Assembly (NCBI GenBank): GCA_035272605.1 | Contig: DATEQM010000027.1 | Span: forward strand, 1 to 28,259 | Reading direction: 5' to 3' | DNA from: JOPF136 sp035272605 | GTDB lineage: Bacteria > Acidobacteriota > Terriglobia > Acidiferrales > UBA7541 | DNA length: 28,259 bases | In this document: positions 24,061 through 28,259 of the stretch, piece after piece | Layout: every line of letters begins with the position of its first letter | How positions within the stretch are numbered: position 1 is the stretch's first letter | The notes under the pieces: model-generated | Database searches by the model: none | Seen by the model: only the letters and a program-made list of their open reading frames with translations | Told to the model about the DNA's origin: nothing | Translations under genes and position numbers: made by a program

Positions 24061-24873
24061 ATGGATTTCGTCCGCCGGATTGGCCGGGCACTGCGTCGCG
24101 TCTTCCCGCGCGGGGGACTGTACGCGCAGGCTCTGGCCTTCAACCTTTTCCTCACTCTTTTTCCGCTGCTGCTGCTGGTCGTGTCGCTGCTGGCGGGCTC
24201 GCGGGGCGCGAGTGCCGCGCTCGAAGAACTGCTGCGCGACCGATGGATGCTGCCGGCCAGCAGTCGGGATGTCATTTTCCCGTACCTGCACCAGCACAAC
24301 GTGAACTCGGGCCGCTGGATGGCCGTGGGGCTGATCGGCACGATCCTGGTGGGAATGCAGTGCATGAGCGTGCTGCTGGAAAGTTTCCGGATGATGGAGG
24401 GCGCGGGGCGGCGGCCGTTCTGGAAGCACTCGCTAGAGGCCCTGGGATTGCTGTGCCTGGCGGTGGTGCCGTTGCTCGCGGAAATTGCGGTCACGGTTTT
24501 CGGCCGGCAGATGCGCATCTGGCTCGGGCGGCACTTTGGGCTTCCCGCGTTCGTGGCAATCTTCTGGCTGGTGTTTGCGGCGGCGACGGCGTGGCTTTTC
24601 GCGGTGCTGATTCTCGCACTGCTCTATCGGGCCGGGCAGCCCTGTATCCGGAAATTCCGCGATGGCCTGCCGGGCGCGCTGCTGGCCACAGGCCTGTGGG
24701 TCATCGCCAACGTGCTATTCGGCGCGTACATGAGCCGCACGCCCTACGGGCCGATTTATGGGGGGCTCGCCGCGATTATCGGCCTGTTGGTGTGGCTGCA
24801 ATTGAGCACGCTGGTGGTGTTTGTGGGCGCGGCGTACAACGCCGAAGCACTGGGAGCGCCGCCGGTGAAATGA
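24061..24873 (+). CDS. YihY/BrkB-family integral membrane protein
   Basis: A 270-aa inner-membrane protein with about six hydrophobic helices, typical of the YihY/BrkB family (formerly called RNase BN by mistake). The motif 'YAQALAFNLFLTLFPLLLL' near the start and 'YGGLAAIIGLLVWLQLSTLV' near the end are the family's ends. Function is unsettled; transport or envelope stability has been suggested for relatives. ATG 24061 is preceded by GGGAAGG about 10 nt upstream. The stop overlaps the next gene as ATGA, so they are coupled. It is divergent from the aminotransferase across a 177-bp spacer. Confidence 0.9.
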   Translation: MDFVRRIGRALRRVFPRGGLYAQALAFNLFLTLFPLLLLVVSLLAGSRGASAALEELLRDRWMLPASSRDVIFPYLHQHNVNSGRWMAVGLIGTILVGMQCMSVLLESFRMMEGAGRRPFWKHSLEALGLLCLAVVPLLAEIAVTVFGRQMRIWLGRHFGLPAFVAIFWLVFAAATAWLFAVLILALLYRAGQPCIRKFRDGLPGALLATGLWVIANVLFGAYMSRTPYGPIYGGLAAIIGLLVWLQLSTLVVFVGAAYNAEALGAPPVK

Positions 24874-25124
24874 ACGACCCCCCGCAGCCGCCGGATTCCC
24901 GAGAGATTTCCGTGGAGTGCTACGCGGGACATCGGGCCGACGAGCGCCCGCTGCGGTTCGAACTGCGCGGGCGGCGTTACAAAGTGGAGGAACTGGACGA
25001 CCAGTGGTATTCGCCGGAGGCGCGCTACTTCCGCGTGCGCGCCGACGACGGGAATCTCTACGTCCTGCGCCACGACGAGCGGCGGGATGTGTGGACGCTC
25101 GACGCATTCCGCGCGGCGCGATGA
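24870..25124 (+). CDS. small conserved hypothetical protein, 84 aa, coupled to the BrkB-family gene
   Basis: ATG 24870 overlaps the TGA of the upstream gene (ATGA). The protein has no signal or membrane segment. It reads like a small beta-rich domain: 'ISVECYAGHRADERPLRFEL', then 'YKVEELDDQWYSPEARYFRV', then 'DDGNLYVLRH', ending 'VWTLDAFRAAR'. I recall the 'YAGHRADERP' start and the 'DDQWY' motif from small uncharacterised proteins in several phyla, so this is probably conserved. The function is unknown. Confidence 0.82.
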   Translation: MNDPPQPPDSREISVECYAGHRADERPLRFELRGRRYKVEELDDQWYSPEARYFRVRADDGNLYVLRHDERRDVWTLDAFRAAR

Positions 25125-25177
25125 GCCGATGATGTCCGCCGGGCGGCGCTACCTGGCGCTGCGGCGGTCGCCCCGAC

Positions 25178-26107
25178 TTACGGGTGCGGCCGGAAGGACT
25201 CCGAGACCAGGTTGCGGACAACGAAGAGGCAGTTCGCCGGCCGCTCCGATAACCGCCGCATGAAATACGGGCACCACTCGGTTCCGAAGGGAACGTAAAT
25301 CCTGAGCGCATGGCCCTGGCCTTGGATCTGCGCCTGCAGGTCGCGACGGATGCCGTAAATCATTTGGAACTCGTATTTTTCCGCCGGGATTTTAAGCTCG
25401 CGGATGATGGCGCGGGCGTGGTCCAGCATGGCCAGGTCGTGGGTGGCGATGGCAGGGAAGAAGCGGCCATCGAGCAGGGTCGCGGTGAGCTTCCGGTAGT
25501 TGTCATCCACCTGACTTTTTTTCTGGATGGCCACCGATGCTGGCTCGCGGTAGGCGCCCTTTACCAGGCGCAGCTTCGGCTTCCGAACTGCCAGCCGTTC
25601 GACGTCGTCCGCAGTGCGATGGAGGTAGGCCTGCACGGCGAGGCCGGTGGCGGGAAACTCACGCTGGACGGCTTCAAAGATGCTCAGTGTCTGTTCCGTG
25701 TAGGCGGCGCCTTCCATGTCCATCTCGATGCTGCGGCCCATGGCCGCGGCGACCGCGGCGATCTCCCGCGCGTAGGCCTGGCAAAGGCCGGCGTCGAAAT
25801 CGAGCCCGAGTTGCGTGAGTTTGATAGAAATGTTGCCGTCGAGTTTTTCGCGATCGAGCGCGCGCAACATGGAGATGTAGCTCTCCGAAACCTGGCGCGC
25901 TTCGTCGGCCGTCGTGACGTTTTCTCCGAGGTGGTTCAGGCTGACGGTGCGCGACTCGCGGTTCAGCTCTTTCGAGGCCGCCAGGGCGTCTTCCAGCGAT
26001 TCGCCCGCGATGAAGCGGCGCGCAAAGCCGTAGCGCATGCCGCGCTCGGCGAGCGGCCCGGTGACCGATTTCTTCGTGGAGAGCCAGAAAATGAAGTTTC
26101 GCAGCAT
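25178..26107 (-). CDS. monofunctional proline dehydrogenase
   Basis: A 309-aa FAD-dependent TIM-barrel enzyme that oxidises proline to pyrroline-5-carboxylate, passing electrons to the respiratory quinone pool. Family residues are visible: Lys98 in SIKLTQLG, Asp130 in EMDMEG, LVKGAY (181-186), QMIYGI (248-253) and the substrate-binding 'RRLSERPAN' (Arg284, Arg285, Glu288). The size is that of the stand-alone bacterial enzyme, not the bifunctional PutA. No P5C dehydrogenase is in the window. ATG 26107 lies 22 bp after the M28 peptidase stop, so the two probably share a transcript; a peptidase releasing amino acids next to proline oxidation fits peptide catabolism. Confidence 0.93.
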   Translation of the reverse strand: MLRNFIFWLSTKKSVTGPLAERGMRYGFARRFIAGESLEDALAASKELNRESRTVSLNHLGENVTTADEARQVSESYISMLRALDREKLDGNISIKLTQLGLDFDAGLCQAYAREIAAVAAAMGRSIEMDMEGAAYTEQTLSIFEAVQREFPATGLAVQAYLHRTADDVERLAVRKPKLRLVKGAYREPASVAIQKKSQVDDNYRKLTATLLDGRFFPAIATHDLAMLDHARAIIRELKIPAEKYEFQMIYGIRRDLQAQIQGQGHALRIYVPFGTEWCPYFMRRLSERPANCLFVVRNLVSESFRPHP

Positions 26108-26129
26108 CGAGAGTTCCGTCCCCGCGGGT

Positions 26130-28049
26130 TTAGTGACGCACTTCCAGCTTCACCGTGGCCTCCACGCGCTGGGCGTTGCGGAGCACCACGACGCGAACTT
26201 CTTCTCCCGGCCGGTGCGCGCGGAGCTGGTAGGTGAAGTCATAGAGGTTCTTGATGGGCGCGCCGGCAAATTCCACCAGGATGTCGCCCCGTTTGAGCCC
26301 GGCTTTGGCAGCGGGGCTGGCGTCGCGGACGTCGGCAAATCTTACGCCTTCGACCTCGGCACCCATGTCCGGGATGGACCCGAAATAGGCGCCGTAGCCG
26401 CCCCCGCCGCCGGTTGCGCCCACGGGGCGCGGCTCCACAACACGGGTAAATTGGGGGCGCGGCTCGCCGGAGGCCAGTGCCATGGCTACGTGCAGCACCA
26501 GATCGCCGACGCGGGCCTCTTCGCCGGCCGCGATTTTGTCGGGTGTGTCCGTGGCGCGGTGATAGTCCTCGTGCAACCCCGAGAAAAAGAAAAGCACCGG
26601 GATGTCTTTCACATAAAACGAGGTGTGGTCGCTGGCACCGTAGCCGCTGCGCGAGGATTCCAGATGCAGGCCGGTGGTGTTGGCAGCCTCCAGGATTTTT
26701 GGAAACACGGGCGAGGTGCCAGTGCCGCCGACATACAGTTTTCCATCGCGCACGCGGCCCACCATGTCCAGGTTCAGCATGGCCACCATTTTCTCTAGGG
26801 GCCACAGGGGATGCGCGGTGTAGTAGGCGGAGCCGAGCAGGCCGAGCTCCTCTCCCGAGAAGGTGAGGAAAATCACGCTACGCTTCAGGTCGGCGCGCCG
26901 GGCAGAAATGGCGCGCGCTAGTTCGAGCACGGCGGCCGTGCCCGAAGCGTTGTCGTCCGCGCCGGGGTGCACCTTGCCGGCGGCGTCGGGGTCGAGCGCA
27001 TCATGGCGGCCCAGACCGAGGTGGTCGTAGTGAGCACCGACAACCACCGCATCCGCGGCGAGATTCGGGTCCCTGCCGCGCAGCACCGCGGCGACATTTT
27101 GCGTCCGCGCGTGCACGTGCCGGACGTCCACGCGGAGATCGAGCGTCACGCCGGAGATTGCCGCGCTTTGCGGTTCCAGTTTTTCGTCGATCGGCTTCTG
27201 GAGCGCGACCAGCGTTTTCCCCGATGCGGCGAGCCAGCCGTCCACGACGCTGCGTTTCACCTGGACGAGCAGGATGCCCGGATTCTGTGGCCCGCTCAGC
27301 GAGTCGAAGGGCATGAGGATGTCGCTTTCGCCGGGGCCGGGGGCGTCGTTCACCAGGATCATGGCGCGGGCGCCGTGATTGCGGGCGTTGATCGCCTTAT
27401 TGACCAGCGCGGAGTGCTGGGTGGGCTGCCGGCCGTCGAAGATGCTCTTCTCGTCGTCCTTTTGCGGCTCGTTGCGGAGCACCACGACGGCTTTGTCCTT
27501 CACGTCAAGCCCCTGGTAGTCGTCATAGTGGTATTCCGGGGCGGTGATTCCGAAACCGGCGAAGACCACGGGACAATGCGCCTCGCCGTTTTCCGAATAG
27601 TTGAACGGCTGGTAGTCCTCCCCGAGCTTCAGCCGGCCCGCGCCGGAAGCCCCGGCGAGCTCGGCCTGCAGCCGATTCTCTTTGCCGATCGTCGCGCCCA
27701 CCGTCACCGTGAAGTACTGAAAGAACGCATCTTTTCCGGCGCCTCCGCCCAGCGGCTCCAGTCCTGCGTGGCGGAACTGGTCCGCGATGTACCGCGCGGC
27801 GCGATTATTCTCGGGGGTGCCGGTGTCGCGGCCCTTGAGCTGGGGGCTGGCCAGATAGTTGATGTCTGCCTGGATGCGCTGGGCGGAGATGGTCGTTGCA
27901 GGCGCGTCCGCAGAGATGCGAGTGACCCGATGCGCGGCGGCGCCGCAAATGAGGAAGCACGGGAGTACCAGGAGGAGCAGAACGGCTCGCCGCGCCCGTG
28001 TCGGGAATCGAAGGGGAGAACGCGCAAAAAAGCCAACCAGCATGCCCAT
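26130..28049 (-). CDS. exported M28-family aminopeptidase with PA and PDZ domains
   Basis: A 639-aa protein with an N-terminal hydrophobic anchor or signal (residues ~20-38), a PA domain (about 155-300), the M28 catalytic domain (about 315-525) and a C-terminal PDZ domain (about 560-638). Co-catalytic zinc ligands are visible: His340/Asp342 (GAHYDHLG), Asp365 (GADDNASG), Glu400/401 (SGEELG), Asp428 (LDMVGR) and His497 (LHEDYHRATD). M28 enzymes remove N-terminal residues from peptides in the periplasm or outside. Start ATG 28049 or 28043 gives a short basic head before the hydrophobic segment. The ribosome site is weak. It is followed by proline dehydrogenase after 22 bp. Confidence 0.94.
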   Translation of the reverse strand: MGMLVGFFARSPLRFPTRARRAVLLLLVLPCFLICGAAAHRVTRISADAPATTISAQRIQADINYLASPQLKGRDTGTPENNRAARYIADQFRHAGLEPLGGGAGKDAFFQYFTVTVGATIGKENRLQAELAGASGAGRLKLGEDYQPFNYSENGEAHCPVVFAGFGITAPEYHYDDYQGLDVKDKAVVVLRNEPQKDDEKSIFDGRQPTQHSALVNKAINARNHGARAMILVNDAPGPGESDILMPFDSLSGPQNPGILLVQVKRSVVDGWLAASGKTLVALQKPIDEKLEPQSAAISGVTLDLRVDVRHVHARTQNVAAVLRGRDPNLAADAVVVGAHYDHLGLGRHDALDPDAAGKVHPGADDNASGTAAVLELARAISARRADLKRSVIFLTFSGEELGLLGSAYYTAHPLWPLEKMVAMLNLDMVGRVRDGKLYVGGTGTSPVFPKILEAANTTGLHLESSRSGYGASDHTSFYVKDIPVLFFFSGLHEDYHRATDTPDKIAAGEEARVGDLVLHVAMALASGEPRPQFTRVVEPRPVGATGGGGGYGAYFGSIPDMGAEVEGVRFADVRDASPAAKAGLKRGDILVEFAGAPIKNLYDFTYQLRAHRPGEEVRVVVLRNAQRVEATVKLEVRH

Positions 28050-28120
28050 ACGATATCAGGAAACTCCGGTTCTACCCACGTCACAGCCACAACTTTTGCG
28101 CTCGCCGCGGGTTGGACAGG

Positions 28121-28258
28121 AAGGTAGGCTATGGCTATTCGACCGGATTGCCCTTCCGCATGCACCGTCCGGGACGCCAGGAGAATCCTCGGATGCCGTT
28201 GAGATCCAGCTCCCTCCGCCGCCGTGAAATCGAGAGCCGTACGGCCCATCGCGCGGGG
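28121..28258 (-). pseudogene. possible ankyrin-repeat remnant at the window edge
   Basis: Reading leftward from the window end, the frame gives 'GRTALDFTAAEG', 'RILLASRTVHAEG' and 'GRIAIAYL'. The two GR-A-(L/I) motifs are 34 residues apart, close to the 33-residue ankyrin period, and 'LLAS..VHAEG' sits where 'LLL..GADVNA' would. The frame then runs on without a stop into the M28 gene, so it does not end like an intact gene. It may be a decayed C-terminal ankyrin fragment or chance similarity. Confidence 0.25.
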
Positions 28259-28259
28259 C

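Noticed and set aside
26967..28127. 386-codon plus-strand frame across the M28 gene
   Set aside because: It is antisense shadow of a gene with complete catalytic motifs.

Overview
This is a 28 kb stretch of chromosome from a GC-rich, Gram-negative-type bacterium. The gene mix most resembles an Acidobacteriota-like soil organism: exported M28/PDZ peptidase, Tat-tagged small protein beside an amidase, YncE-like propeller, YceI, BrkB, a full pyruvate:ferredoxin oxidoreductase and small conserved proteins I associate with that phylum. That placement is inference from gene style and memory, not from a marker gene. No rRNA, tRNA, CRISPR array, transposase, integrase or phage gene is visible. Coding density is high.

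Left part (1-9250). The tail of an ICMT-like methyltransferase is followed by an exported YncE-like beta-propeller protein, then on the minus strand a metallo-beta-lactamase-fold protein whose last ~41 codons lie behind an in-frame TAA. Next comes a plus-strand run: Tat-exported small protein, amidase, exported TPR protein and exported HExxH metallopeptidase. A five-copy 7-bp tandem repeat separates that run from a minus-strand MOSC protein. Divergent from the MOSC gene are thioredoxin-type arsenate reductase (arsC) and an orphan thiS. A minus-strand SRPBCC/AHSA1 protein closes the region.

Middle (9300-15600). A class III aminotransferase, a geranylgeranyl-reductase-like flavoprotein and an exported YceI (polyisoprenoid-binding fold) protein sit in one direction, the last two overlapping. 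Together they could be a small isoprenoid-lipid modification unit. Convergent to it is ribA (GTP cyclohydrolase II). Divergent from ribA is a LytS-type sensor kinase with no response regulator but with a zinc-ribbon membrane protein 15 bp downstream. A 67-aa conserved-looking protein follows on the minus strand.

Right part (15600-28259). A 1207-aa pyruvate:ferredoxin oxidoreductase (all twelve cluster cysteines present) is preceded by a perfect TGTGA-N6-TCACA palindrome. The palindrome is placed where a Crp/Fnr-family class II activator would sit. The enzyme gene overlaps (ATGA) a dihydroorotate-dehydrogenase-like flavoprotein that lacks the usual catalytic Cys/Ser motif. A type II NADH dehydrogenase follows. 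Then come a minus-strand aminotransferase with a four-cysteine insert coupled to a small exported protein, a plus-strand BrkB-family membrane protein coupled to an 84-aa protein, and a minus-strand pair: M28 peptidase with PDZ domain, then proline dehydrogenase. The last ~140 bp may hold the end of a decayed ankyrin-repeat gene.

Most of the window is ordinary metabolism. The best leads are the Crp/Fnr-like site at the oxidoreductase operon, the DHOD-like partner without its catalytic residue, the aminotransferase/reductase/YceI unit, the nonsense codon in the lactamase-fold gene, paired hairpin repeats that differ by a compensatory change, and several genes that look leaderless or nearly so.
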